The notes under the pieces are model-generated. The model was given only the letters and a program-made list of their open reading frames with translations, did no database searches and was not told where the DNA came from. Below, one piece after another: positions 26,154 through 35,221 of a stretch of DNA of 64,000 bases; the stretch's first letter is position 1, and each line of letters begins with the position of its first letter. Origin of the DNA: Pseudomonas izuensis (GTDB lineage: Bacteria > Pseudomonadota > Gammaproteobacteria > Pseudomonadales > Pseudomonadaceae); the NCBI RefSeq assembly GCF_009861505.1, contig NZ_WTFT01000049.1:42497-106496 (forward strand). The letters are read 5' to 3'. The translations under genes and the position numbers were made by a program.

Positions 26154-29100
26154 GGTTGCACCTCCAGGTTCAGCGCACGGGTTTGTTTGCGCGCTTGCTT
26201 GCGTTCGATGTAGCGGCGAATCAGGACGAAGAACACCGGTGTCAGCAGCAGGCCGAAGAAGGTCACGCCGAGCATGCCGGAGAACACGGCCACACCCATG
26301 GCCCGACGCATTTCGGAACCGGCGCCGGTGGAGGTCACCAACGGGATAACGCCCATGATGAACGCGATGGAGGTCATCAGGATCGGCCGCAGACGCATGC
26401 GGCACGCTTCCAGTACGGCGTCCAGGGGCGACAGGCCCTCGTCCTGTTTGTCCTTGGCGAACTCGACGATCAGGATGGCGTTCTTGCAGGCCAGGCCCAC
26501 CAGTACGATCAGGCCGATCTGGGTGAAGATGTTGTTGTCGCCTTTGGAAATGATCACCCCGGCAATCGCCGACAACAGGGTCATCGGTACGATCAGGATC
26601 ACCGCCAATGGCAGGCTCCAGCTTTCATACAGCGCTGCCAGCACCAGGAACGCCAGCAAGACGCAGAGCGGGAACACCAGCAACGCGGTGTCGCCGGAGA
26701 GGATCTGCTGGTAGGTCAGGTCGGTCCACTCGTAGGTCATGCCGTTGGGCAGTTCGTCCTTGAGCAGTTTTTCGATGGCCTTCTGGGCCTGGCCGGAGCT
26801 GTAGCCGGGGGCAGCCGCGCCGTTGATTTCTGCGCTGATGAAGCCGTTGTAGTGCATCACGCGGTCCGGGCCCGAGGTCGGGCTGACCTTGACGAAGGTC
26901 GCCAGCGGAATCATCTCGCCGTGGTCGTTGCGCACCTTCAACTGACCGATCTGCTCCGGCTCCTGGCGGAATTGCTGGTCAGCCTGGACGTTGACCTGAT
27001 AGGTGCGACCGAAGCGGTTGAAGTCGTTGGCATACAACGACCCCAGGTACACCTGCAGCGTGTCGAAGATATCGTTGACGGCGACGCCGTGGGTCTTGGC
27101 TTTTTCCCGGTCGATGGCAGCTTCGACCTGTGGCACGTTGACGGTGTAGCTGGTGAACAGGTTGGCCAGTTCCGGAACACTGCGGCTCTTGGCAATGATG
27201 TTCATCGTTTCCTTGTACAGCGCTTCATAGCCCAGGTTGCCCCGGTCTTCGATCTGCAGTTTGAAACCACCGATGGTGCCCAGGCCTTGAACCGGCGGCG
27301 GCGGGAACACGGCGATGTAGGCGTCCTGAATGCCGCCGAACTTGGCATTGAGCGAAGCGGAAATCGCCTTGGCTGACAGGCTTGGATCCTTACGTTCCTC
27401 AAAAGAACTCAAGCCGATGAAGGCGATCCCTGCGTTCGGGCTGTTGGTGAAGCCGTTGATCGACAGGCCGGGGAATGCCACGGCGCTGTCGAAGCCCGGC
27501 TCGTTCATGGCAATGGTGCTCATGCGACGGATCACCGACTCCGAGCGATCAAGGCTGGCGGCGTCCGGTAATTGCGCGAAAGTCACCAGGTATTTTTTGT
27601 CCTGGGTCGGCACAAAACCGGTCGGTGTGGTGCTGAAACCCATGTACGTCAGGGCGATCAGGCCGGCGTAGACCAGCAATGCCACGCTGCTGCCACGAAT
27701 GACTTTGCCGACGGTCATCACATAGCCGCGGCCGGCCTTTTCGAAGAATCGGTTGAAGGGTTTGAACAGCCAGCCACCGAACAGGCGATCGAGCACTTTG
27801 GAGAATCGGTCTTTGGGCGTGTCATGACTTTTGAGCAATACCGCCGCCAAGGCTGGCGACAGGGTCAACGAGTTGAACGCCGAGATCACGGTCGAGATCG
27901 CGATGGTCAGGGCGAACTGTTTGTAGAACTGGCCGGTCAGGCCGGAGATGAACGCCGACGGGACGAACACCGCGCACAGCACCAGCGCCGTGGCGATGAT
28001 GGGACCGGTCACTTCACCCATGGCTTTTTTGGTGGCTTCGATCGGTTCCAGTCCCGTCTCGATGTTTCGCTCGACGTTCTCCACCACCACGATCGCATCG
28101 TCGACCACGATCCCGATGGCCAGTACCAGGCCGAACAACGACAAGGCGTTCAACGAGAAGCCGAACAGATGCATCACGGCAAAAGTACCGATCAGCGATA
28201 CCGGCACCGCCACCAGCGGAATGATCGAGGCGCGCCAGGTTTGCAGGAACAGGAGTACCACCAGCACCACGAGAATCAGTGCTTCGAACAGTGTATGGAC
28301 CACGGCTTCGATCGAGCTGCGCACGAAGATCGTCGGGTCATACACGATCTCGTAGTCCATGCCTTCGGGGAAGTTTTTCTTCAGCTCGGCCATCTTCGCC
28401 CGCACCTGATCGGAAACGTCGATGGCATTGGAACCCGGGCGCTGGAAGATCGGCATCGCCACCGCTTCCTGGTTATTGAGCAAGGCGCGCAAGGCGTATT
28501 GGTTGGAACCGAGTTCAATCCGGGCAATGTCCTTGAGGCGCGTGATTTCGCCGTTCGGGCCACTGCGGATGATCACGTTCTCGAACTCTTCTTCGGTGAC
28601 CAAACGGCCCTGGGAGTTGATCGACAACTGGAAGCTTGTGGCGTTGGGCGCGGGGGGCGCACCCAGTTGGCCAGCCGCGACCTGACGGTTCTGCTCGCGC
28701 ACGGCGTTGACCACGTCGGTCGCGGTCAGGTTGCGCGAAGCAGTCTTGTTCGGGTCGAGCCAGATACGCAGCGAGTAGTCGCCAATACCGTACATCTTCA
28801 CATCACCGATGCCGTTCAGGCGGGACAACTCGTCCTTGACGTTGAGGATCGCGTAGTTGGACAGGTACAGCATGTCGTAGCGTTTGTCCGGCGAGGTCAG
28901 GTGCACCACCATCGTCAGCTCGGGCGACGCCTTGTCCACGGTGATACCGATGCGGGTCACTTCCTCGGGCAGTTTCGGCTCGGTCCGCGTCACGCGGTTC
29001 TGCACCTGCACCTGGGCGTTGTCCAGGTCCGTGCCCAGGGCGAAGGTCACTGTGAGGGTGAGCCTGCCATCGGCCGTGGACTGCGAATACATGTACAACA

Positions 29101-29329
29101 TGTTCTCGACGCCGGTGATGGCTTGTTCGAGCGGTGCAGCAACGGTTTCACCAATCACCTTGGGGTTGGCGCCCGGGTAGTTGGCGTGAATGACCACGGT
29201 GGGTGGCACGACGTCGGGGTATTCGCTGATCGGCAACTGGAACAGCGCGATGGCGCCGGCGATCAGGATCAGCAGCGACAGCACCGCGGCGAAGATCGGT
29301 CGCGTGATAAAGAACTGAGAGAATTTCAT
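26150..29329 (-). CDS. mexF: RND efflux transporter, MexF-like
   Basis: A 1059-residue HAE1-family proton/drug antiporter. TM4 carries LAIGIVVDDAIVVVENVERN and TM10 GLACKNAILIVEFAKD, the proton-relay residues. Adaptor and channel flank it in the MexEF-OprN order, and the adaptor is strikingly MexE-like, so the assignment is firm. In P. aeruginosa this pump exports chloramphenicol, fluoroquinolones and quorum-signal precursors; the same range here is inference. The second RND pump at 11.6 kb is a distinct paralogue. Confidence 0.93.
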   Translation of the reverse strand: MKFSQFFITRPIFAAVLSLLILIAGAIALFQLPISEYPDVVPPTVVIHANYPGANPKVIGETVAAPLEQAITGVENMLYMYSQSTADGRLTLTVTFALGTDLDNAQVQVQNRVTRTEPKLPEEVTRIGITVDKASPELTMVVHLTSPDKRYDMLYLSNYAILNVKDELSRLNGIGDVKMYGIGDYSLRIWLDPNKTASRNLTATDVVNAVREQNRQVAAGQLGAPPAPNATSFQLSINSQGRLVTEEEFENVIIRSGPNGEITRLKDIARIELGSNQYALRALLNNQEAVAMPIFQRPGSNAIDVSDQVRAKMAELKKNFPEGMDYEIVYDPTIFVRSSIEAVVHTLFEALILVVLVVLLFLQTWRASIIPLVAVPVSLIGTFAVMHLFGFSLNALSLFGLVLAIGIVVDDAIVVVENVERNIETGLEPIEATKKAMGEVTGPIIATALVLCAVFVPSAFISGLTGQFYKQFALTIAISTVISAFNSLTLSPALAAVLLKSHDTPKDRFSKVLDRLFGGWLFKPFNRFFEKAGRGYVMTVGKVIRGSSVALLVYAGLIALTYMGFSTTPTGFVPTQDKKYLVTFAQLPDAASLDRSESVIRRMSTIAMNEPGFDSAVAFPGLSINGFTNSPNAGIAFIGLSSFEERKDPSLSAKAISASLNAKFGGIQDAYIAVFPPPPVQGLGTIGGFKLQIEDRGNLGYEALYKETMNIIAKSRSVPELANLFTSYTVNVPQVEAAIDREKAKTHGVAVNDIFDTLQVYLGSLYANDFNRFGRTYQVNVQADQQFRQEPEQIGQLKVRNDHGEMIPLATFVKVSPTSGPDRVMHYNGFISAEINGAAAPGYSSGQAQKAIEKLLKDELPNGMTYEWTDLTYQQILSGDTALLVFPLCVLLAFLVLAALYESWSLPLAVILIVPMTLLSAIAGVIISKGDNNIFTQIGLIVLVGLACKNAILIVEFAKDKQDEGLSPLDAVLEACRMRLRPILMTSIAFIMGVIPLVTSTGAGSEMRRAMGVAVFSGMLGVTFFGLLLTPVFFVLIRRYIERKQARKQTRALNLEVQP

Positions 29330-29341
29330 GTCGGTATTCCC

Positions 29342-30601
29342 TTATCCGCGAGGAGAAACCGCAGCATCCGTTTTCACCAGTGCGGGTGATTTGACGGAGG
29401 CCGGGGCCTGGATGGCCGGTTGATTGCCGGCTTCGATTGCCTGCCGTTGGCGGGTCAGGGTCGCGACGGTTTCAGGGTCGGCCATGGGCGCATCCTGCGG
29501 GGCGACTACCGCGCCGGGACGGACCCGTTGCAGACCGTTGATGACGATGCGGTCTTCTTTCTGCAGGCCACTGCGCACGATGCGCAGGCCCTCAAGCTTC
29601 GGCCCCAGATCGACGCTGCGGTACACGGCCTTGTTGTCCTGATCGATCACCAGCACGAACTTCTTGCCCAGGTCGGTGCCCACCGCTTCGTCCTTGATCA
29701 GCAGGCCGGCATAGGCGGCGCTGCCCACCAGCTTCAGACGGGCATACAGGCCGGGGGTGTATTGGCCATCCGCGTTGTCGAACACCGCGCGACCACGGAT
29801 GGTGCCAGTCTTGGGGTTGACCTGGTTGTCGACGAAGTTCATCTGCCCCAGGTGCGTATTGCCCTCCTCGTTCGACAGGCCCATGTACACCGGTGTGGTC
29901 TGGCTACGCTGGCCCTGGCGGGAGAGCTGGCCGTACTTGAGGAACAGGCGCTCGTCGGCGTCGAAATAGGCGTAGACCTTGTCGGTGGAGACCACACTGG
30001 TCAGCGGCGTGGTGTCGGCGGTGACGATGTTGCCGGCGGTGATTTCGGCGCGGCTGACACGCCCGCTGATCGGCGCGGTGACGCGGGTGAAACTCAGGTT
30101 CAGGCGGGCCAGATCGAGCTGCGCCTGGATCGCATCGACACCGGCCTTGGCTTCTTGCGCGGTGGTGGTGCGGGTATCGGCCAATTCGGCGGAAATCGCA
30201 TTGCTACCCAGCAGACGCTGTCCGCGCTGCGCTTCGTTGGCAGTGCGAACCAGCGTGGCCCTGGCTTGTTGCAGTTGGGCTTCGAAACGATGCACTTCGT
30301 GTTCGAACGGCCGTGGGTCGATCTGGAACAGCAAGTCACCTTTCTTCACCAACGCGCCGTCGGTAAAGGCCACTTGTTCGATCTGTCCCGACACCCGTGG
30401 ACGGACTTCGACGGTTTCCGGGGCCTCAAGGCGCGCAGTCACTTCGTCCCACTCGGTGATGGGCTGCTCGATGACCTTGGCAACCGTGACGTGGGGCGCC
30501 CCTGGCGCATTGGCGGCTACTGGCGCGCGGTCGCAGGCGGTGAGCATCGTGAGGGCCAATGCGGCAAACGGGTAACGAAAAGCTTTGAGTGACTGTGCCA
30601 T
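29342..30601 (-). CDS. mexE: RND periplasmic adaptor, MexE-like
   Basis: A 419-residue lipoprotein adaptor (lipobox LTAC, then DRAPVAANAPG). Stretches VTVAKVIEQPITEWDEVTARLEAPE and NEAQRGQRLLGSNAISAELADTRTT agree closely with the MexE sequence as I remember it. It starts the operon; mexF follows after 12 bp. A truncated mexT-like gene lies directly upstream on the same strand, where intact mexT sits in P. aeruginosa. The C-terminus is slightly extended (PAIQAPASVKSPALVKTDAAVSPRG). Confidence 0.93.
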   Translation of the reverse strand: MAQSLKAFRYPFAALALTMLTACDRAPVAANAPGAPHVTVAKVIEQPITEWDEVTARLEAPETVEVRPRVSGQIEQVAFTDGALVKKGDLLFQIDPRPFEHEVHRFEAQLQQARATLVRTANEAQRGQRLLGSNAISAELADTRTTTAQEAKAGVDAIQAQLDLARLNLSFTRVTAPISGRVSRAEITAGNIVTADTTPLTSVVSTDKVYAYFDADERLFLKYGQLSRQGQRSQTTPVYMGLSNEEGNTHLGQMNFVDNQVNPKTGTIRGRAVFDNADGQYTPGLYARLKLVGSAAYAGLLIKDEAVGTDLGKKFVLVIDQDNKAVYRSVDLGPKLEGLRIVRSGLQKEDRIVINGLQRVRPGAVVAPQDAPMADPETVATLTRQRQAIEAGNQPAIQAPASVKSPALVKTDAAVSPRG

Positions 30602-30742
30602 GGGTGGTGTCCGCCAGACGGTTGAAGGATTTTCGAAGTCTCGGCCTCGCGCGAGGCGTCGACGAATCGAACAGGGTGAACTTGGGTATTACTATTAATG
30701 ATGATCGTCATGTATATGGGCAAAAAAACACAACTGTCCTGC

Positions 30743-31021
30743 TCAAGCCTTGGTATTGCCTATCACGCTGCACACGCAATCCAATGCCGGGCCCAGTGCC
30801 TGCGCGACCGAGATGGCGCGGGGCGTGGGCTGCATTTCCCGCCCGGCGCGCTCGAACAAGGGATCGTTGAACAAGGCTCGCAAACGCCTGAGTGCGCCAC
30901 TGACAGCCGGCTGGCCCATTGAGAGCCGCCTCGCCGCACGAGTGACGTTGCGTTCCTGAATGAGGACTTCGAAAACCACCAGTAGATTCAGGTCGATTCT
31001 GCGCAGATCATTACGTTTCAT
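30743..31021 (-). pseudogene. mexT: truncated LysR regulator, MexT-like N-terminus only
   Basis: Ninety-two codons: MKRNDLRRIDLNLLVVFEVLIQERNVTRAA with the helix-turn-helix RRLSMGQPAVSGALRRLRALF, then the linker to DPLFERAGREMQPTPRAISVAQALGPALD, after which it diverges (CVCSVIGNTKA) and stops. A normal MexT has about 300 residues, so the effector domain is gone. Only 141 bp separate the stop from mexE. It may be a dead relic or may still make a DNA-binding-only protein. Confidence 0.8.
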
Positions 31022-31130
31022 AACGTGTCCACCTGGTATTTGCGCCGACGATATATTACGACCATAATCATTACAAGACATTTGGCGACGACGTGCACAC
31101 GGCAGGCATACCTGGCCTCAGGAGCAGCTC

Positions 31131-31682
31131 ATGAAAGTGACGAAAGACCAAGCCGCGGCGAACAAAGAAGCGATCCTCACCGCCGCCTCCCGGCTGTACC
31201 GGGAAAAAGGCATCGACGGCATCGGCATCGGCGAGCTCTCACGCTCGGTCGGGCTGACCCATGGCGGGTTCTACGGGCAGTTCCCCGGCGGCAAGGAACA
31301 ATTGGCGTCGGAGGCCGTGACCCGGACGTTCGAGACCACCATACGAAACTGGCAAGACGCCAAATCGATCCCGGAGGTGGTGAAGAAATACCTGACCCAG
31401 AAGCACCTGGACAACTGGACCGGAGGCTGCCCGATCCCCGCGCTGGCGGTCGATGTCGCCCGCACCGGTGGCACCGTCAGCCAGTCCTTCACCCAGGGCC
31501 TCGAGCGCTTGATCGAGATACTGATGCCACTGGTGGAAGGCGAGACTCAGGAGGAAAAACACCAGCAAGTGCTGCAGGTCATTGCCTCGATCGCAGGGGC
31601 CATGATGATTGCCCGTGCGGTGGACAAGCCTGAATTGTCGAAGCAGTTTTTGACGTCGGTGATCGATGCCTGGCAGGTCTGA
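31131..31682 (+). CDS. TetR-family transcriptional regulator
   Basis: A 183-residue regulator: N-terminal TetR helix-turn-helix (AILTAASRLYREKGIDGIGIGELSRSVGLTHGGFYGQF, about residues 15-51) and an AcuR/YfiR-like ligand domain with GGCPIPALAVDVART. AGGAGC precedes the ATG. It is divergent from the truncated mexT, 109 bp away. With MexT broken, this is the nearest intact candidate regulator for mexEF-oprN, though position alone does not prove it. Confidence 0.88.
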   Translation: MKVTKDQAAANKEAILTAASRLYREKGIDGIGIGELSRSVGLTHGGFYGQFPGGKEQLASEAVTRTFETTIRNWQDAKSIPEVVKKYLTQKHLDNWTGGCPIPALAVDVARTGGTVSQSFTQGLERLIEILMPLVEGETQEEKHQQVLQVIASIAGAMMIARAVDKPELSKQFLTSVIDAWQV

Positions 31683-31700
31683 GGGCTCAAGGATGATCAC

Positions 31701-31805
31701 CTGTGGGAGCAATGCTTGCTCGCGATGGACGTCCAGGCAACGCGGTCATTCAGACAGCGAGCGTTATCGTTGACGTTCATCGCGAGCAAGCTTTGCTCCT
31801 ACAGG
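31701..31805. repeat. REP pair (BIME)
   Basis: GGGAGCAATGCTTGCTCGCGATGG and its inverted partner CATCGCGAGCAAGCTTTGCTCC flank a ~60-bp middle, between the TetR and chemoreceptor 3' ends. Confidence 0.9.
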
Positions 31806-31815
31806 AGTGGCTCTT

Positions 31816-33798
31816 TTAATCCCTGAATTGCGTCAGTTGCCGGCTCAGCGAGCCGGCTTGATCGCGCAATTGCACCGACTGATCGAGCAGGCTGCGGATC
31901 GCCTGGTCGTTCTGTTCGGAGATGCGGCTGACGCCCTGGATGGCCACGGACAGTTGCTCACCGGTCGCCGCCTGGCTCTGGGTCTGGCGTGCCACTTCGC
32001 TGATGCGCGTCAGGATATCCTGGGCATGCTGGCGGATCTGATCCACGCCCTGGGCCGAGGTGGTCAGTTGCACCACGCCCTGGCGCACCGCTTCGCCGAC
32101 CTGCTGGACGTTGGCCACGGTGTTGCGCACGTCCGAACCGATGGCGCCGATCATCTCGCCGATTTCACCGGTCGAGCGACTGGTGCGTTCCGCCAGTTGC
32201 CGCACTTCGTCGGCCACCACGGCAAAACCACGGCCCTGCTCCCCTGCCCGCGCCGCTTCGATCGCCGCGTTGAGGGCCAACAGATTGGTCTGGTCGGCGA
32301 TGCTGCGAATCACCGCGATGATCCCGGCAATCTGCTGCGAGCGTTTTTCCAGATCGCCCACCGCGCCGGCGACCACGTCCATGGTCTGGTCGATATGGGT
32401 GATGCCGGCCAGGGTCTGGCTCATGTCCCCGGAAATGTGCGTGGTCAGCATTTCGGTGTTGCGCGCCAGTTGCTCCACATCTTCGGCCTGCTGTGACATC
32501 TCGGTCACCGAGTGCGCCAGTGCCGTGACGCCGCTGGCCATCTCCTCGGTAGCGGTGTGCTGCGAAGTCGCCCGTTCGGCGACGGCCTGGGTGGTATCGC
32601 CCAGGTGATTGGAGATCTGCATCAACGCCGTGCTGCTGTGGCGAATCGAGCCCACCAGATCGCCCAGGCGCTGGATGAACTGGTTGAACGCCCCTGCCAG
32701 CTTGCCGGTTTCATCGCCGCTGCGCTGCTCGAAGCGCAACCCCAACTCGCCCTCCCAGGCCTGGATGCCGACCGTCAGGCCCGACAACGGACGAATCTGC
32801 CACGCCAGCAAATGCCACAGCACAATGGCCAGCACCAGCAACGCCACCAGGCCGATGATCACGGCGGTGTAGAGGAAATGATTAATGCCGGCCATGGCTT
32901 CGGCCAACGGGTACGCCACCATCAACGCCCAGTTGTTCGGCGCCTTGCCGATACGCACCGGTTGCAGCACATAGCCCCAGCCATCGCGCTCGAAACTGTA
33001 GGGCTGGCCGGCCTTGATCGCATCCTTGGCGGCAGTCGGCAATTCATTGGCCGGCTGACTCAGGCGCTTGGCGTCGGGATGGCTGGCGTACAAGCCATCG
33101 CTGGACACCAGCGCGCCGTAGCCTTTGTAGGCATCGATGGTCGAGAGCTGGCGGTTGATGCTTTCCAGCGGGATATCGACCCCCGCCACGCCCACCGCCT
33201 TGCCGCCCTGCAACAACGGCACCATGATCGACACCATCATCACCTGCTGACCGCTGCCGGTGCTGTAGGCAAAAGGTTCGGACGCCCATGGCTGGCGGGT
33301 GTGCAGTGGCCGGTAGTAATACTGGTTGTCGGCATTCTCCGGGCTGTATCCGCTTAATGCTTCGGACTTCACCGCGCCTGCGGCACGGTTCCAGTAGGTC
33401 AGGTAACGGCCCGTGGCGTCATGATTGGGCTGGTTGGCGTACTCACTGTCCTTGCCATCGAACGCGTTAGGCTCCCAATACTGCCCAAGGCCCAGCAGCT
33501 TGGGGTTGGCCTCGAACAGCTGGCGAGTCAGGGCATCGGCGGTCTTGCGGTCGACCTGTTGTTGCTGCATCGCCGTGGCGACACTGGCCAGGGATTCAGC
33601 CACGGTAAAACCGGCACCGAGTTCGACTTCCACTTGCTTGGCATTGGCCTTGACGATGGTATCGACCAGGGCAAAGGTTTCTTTGACGGAGGAGCCATAG
33701 GCGATGTAGGCGATGGAACCCAGCAGCAGCGCCATGACGACGACGGTTCCAGTCAGCGCGGTCCAGAACAGCTTGAAGTGCAGTGAGCGATTGGGCAT
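31816..33798 (-). CDS. methyl-accepting chemotaxis protein with dCache sensor
   Basis: A 660-residue transmembrane chemoreceptor: TM1 near residues 10-32, periplasmic double-Cache domain (~35-290, including VGVAGVDIPLESINRQLSTIDAYKGYGALVSSDG), TM2 near 292-314, HAMP, then the signalling hairpin with the conserved tip (QTNLLALNAAIEAARAGEQGRGFAVVADEVR). I do not see the R-x-W-Y amino-acid pocket motif of PctA-type dCache receptors, so the ligand is probably different. ATG 33798 has a better-placed GAGA than ATG 33804. Confidence 0.9.
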   Translation of the reverse strand: MPNRSLHFKLFWTALTGTVVVMALLLGSIAYIAYGSSVKETFALVDTIVKANAKQVEVELGAGFTVAESLASVATAMQQQQVDRKTADALTRQLFEANPKLLGLGQYWEPNAFDGKDSEYANQPNHDATGRYLTYWNRAAGAVKSEALSGYSPENADNQYYYRPLHTRQPWASEPFAYSTGSGQQVMMVSIMVPLLQGGKAVGVAGVDIPLESINRQLSTIDAYKGYGALVSSDGLYASHPDAKRLSQPANELPTAAKDAIKAGQPYSFERDGWGYVLQPVRIGKAPNNWALMVAYPLAEAMAGINHFLYTAVIIGLVALLVLAIVLWHLLAWQIRPLSGLTVGIQAWEGELGLRFEQRSGDETGKLAGAFNQFIQRLGDLVGSIRHSSTALMQISNHLGDTTQAVAERATSQHTATEEMASGVTALAHSVTEMSQQAEDVEQLARNTEMLTTHISGDMSQTLAGITHIDQTMDVVAGAVGDLEKRSQQIAGIIAVIRSIADQTNLLALNAAIEAARAGEQGRGFAVVADEVRQLAERTSRSTGEIGEMIGAIGSDVRNTVANVQQVGEAVRQGVVQLTTSAQGVDQIRQHAQDILTRISEVARQTQSQAATGEQLSVAIQGVSRISEQNDQAIRSLLDQSVQLRDQAGSLSRQLTQFRD

Positions 33799-33804
33799 GA
33801 GCAT

Positions 33805-34037
33805 TCTCGAATGAGCGATACGTCAGCCAGCACAGCCCGCGCAAAAATGTGAGTGCAGCAGCCCTGCTGGCAAGTGATTTATAATTGATATTATTTGGCC
33901 ACTATATCGAGGCGCAAGGCCTCGATGCAACCTAAATGAACACTTGTTCAATCAGAAGAGAATGCGGCTACGAGCGCCGCGCAGACACGTCCGGTTCGAG
34001 TGTCGGGGGGATGGAAGCGGGAATTTTCTGCCAGCGC
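33805..34037. other. non-coding gap
   Basis: 233 bp between the chemoreceptor start and the lipoprotein 3' end. It holds the chemoreceptor promoter region, with an AT-rich tract near 33880-33910 (TTTATAATTGATATTATTTGG). No sigma-28 consensus is evident to me. Confidence 0.4.
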
Positions 34038-34376
34038 CTACAGACATTCCTGGGCAGCGCGTTCAAGTCGCGAAGGCCCGAACGTCGAGGCCAGCAGTGC
34101 GCGTTCGTACAAAAACACCTTGCCGCCGTTCGACGCCTTGTAGGCCTCGAGCACATCGTTTGCAGCGACTTTGCTTGAAACCACGATCCGGTAACTGCGC
34201 TGGGTTTCCGACAGGGTCGCGTGCAGCGAATTTTCCTGCAGTTTCGGTAAAACGCAATTCGCGTAATCCGCGGGCGCTTTTTTCGTCTGCAAGGTCAGCG
34301 TCGGGTCGTTTGGCGTGGAGGCACAGCCCGACAACAGCAGGGATGCGGCAATAGCCAGTCGGGCATGAAGGTTCAT
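34038..34376 (-). CDS. small lipoprotein of unknown function
   Basis: A 112-residue lipoprotein with lipobox LLLSGC, then ASTPNDPTLTLQTKKAPADYANCVLPKLQE. A second Cys near the C-terminus (AAQECL) could pair with the one in YANCVLP. The ATG at 34376 follows AAGGAA. The Ser at +2 after the lipidated Cys predicts outer-membrane sorting. Not recognised beyond the lipoprotein class; it stands alone. Confidence 0.75.
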   Translation of the reverse strand: MNLHARLAIAASLLLSGCASTPNDPTLTLQTKKAPADYANCVLPKLQENSLHATLSETQRSYRIVVSSKVAANDVLEAYKASNGGKVFLYERALLASTFGPSRLERAAQECL

Positions 34377-34505
34377 CGCGCCGGTTCCTTAAGAGCGTTT
34401 TAGGTGGGTGCGATTTTCCTTGTTTCCCGGATACAACAGAACTTGTGATCGGTGATTGTCACTATTACTCGAACGAATAGTTATGAGCTCGCGGTAGACG
34501 ATTAC

Positions 34506-34600
34506 CTGTAGGAGCAAAGCTTGCTCGCGATGGCGTCGGTACAGTCAACATTGATGTCGCCTGATACGCCGCCATCGCGAGCAAGCTTTGCTCCTACAGG
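34506..34600. repeat. REP pair (BIME)
   Basis: TAGGAGCAAAGCTTGCTCGCGATGG facing CCATCGCGAGCAAGCTTTGCTCCTA, between the lipoprotein promoter region and the HxlR gene end. Confidence 0.9.
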
Positions 34601-34627
34601 TTCCCGTTCACAGGATTCGCCGCGCGA

Positions 34628-35122
34628 TCACGCCTTGAACGCCTCTCGCCGTGCCAGTCGCTCCTGGGCATAGGCCTCTGAGGGCTCGCTGATCAGCTCT
34701 TCACGGCGCAGCAGCTCTCCACAATGCTCGCAAAGCGGCCCGAGTCCGGCAGGGTGCCCGCAGGTCTGGTGGGTGAAGCGCACGGCCACCCCTTCCTCTG
34801 CCGATTTACACCAGGCTTCCCCCCAGGCACGCAGGGCCAGCACCACCGAATAAAACGCCTCGCCCTTGGCGGTGAGGTGGTACTCGTAGCGCTTGGGTCG
34901 TTCGTTGTAGGCACGGCGCTCGACCATCCCGTCAGCCTCCAGGCTTTTCAGGCGTGCCGCGACCATCTGCGGCGTTCCTCCGGTCTGCGCCTGGATTTCG
35001 TCGTATCGATGATTGCGCATGAACAATTCGCGCAGCACCAATACCGTCCATCGGTCTCCGACGACCGCCTCGGCCCGTGCAATCGGGCACAAAGTTTCAG
35101 GACTACTCTTTTTTACTGCCAT
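34628..35122 (-). CDS. HxlR-family transcriptional regulator
   Basis: A 164-residue winged-helix regulator. The HxlR signature CPIARAEAVVGDRWTVLVLRELF is at residues 12-34, with a Cys (C12) that is often the redox or electrophile sensor in this family. The C-terminal tail has a possible metal or zinc-ribbon motif (CGHPAGLGPLCEHCG). It is divergent from the isochorismatase-like/aldehyde dehydrogenase pair, with a perfect palindrome between, so it probably represses them. Confidence 0.9.
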   Translation of the reverse strand: MAVKKSSPETLCPIARAEAVVGDRWTVLVLRELFMRNHRYDEIQAQTGGTPQMVAARLKSLEADGMVERRAYNERPKRYEYHLTAKGEAFYSVVLALRAWGEAWCKSAEEGVAVRFTHQTCGHPAGLGPLCEHCGELLRREELISEPSEAYAQERLARREAFKA

Positions 35123-35147
35123 GCAGGCTTGCCTCTTTCACAGTAAC

Positions 35148-35160
35148 TATGATTATCATA
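35148..35160. promoter_or_regulatory. candidate HxlR operator palindrome
   Basis: TATGATTATCATA is a perfect 13-bp palindrome in the 99-bp gap between the divergent HxlR and isochorismatase-like genes. Confidence 0.55.
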
Positions 35161-35221
35161 TCAACACCATGCCGGGGCAAGCCCATGGCACGGGTCAGCC
35201 CACATTCCTGGAGAACTCGTC

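Noticed and set aside
26153..26405. Extended N-terminus for the outer-membrane channel
   Set aside because: It overlaps mexF out of frame; the lipoprotein signal begins at 26153 with a good ribosome site.
27572..29389. 605-codon open frame antisense to mexF
   Set aside because: Same composition artefact; mexF is intact on the opposite strand.
30602..30742. A classical MexT nod-type box before mexE
   Set aside because: The ATCA-N5-GTCGAT-N4-ACYAT pattern was not found; only a weak ATGATGATCGTCAT stretch is present.
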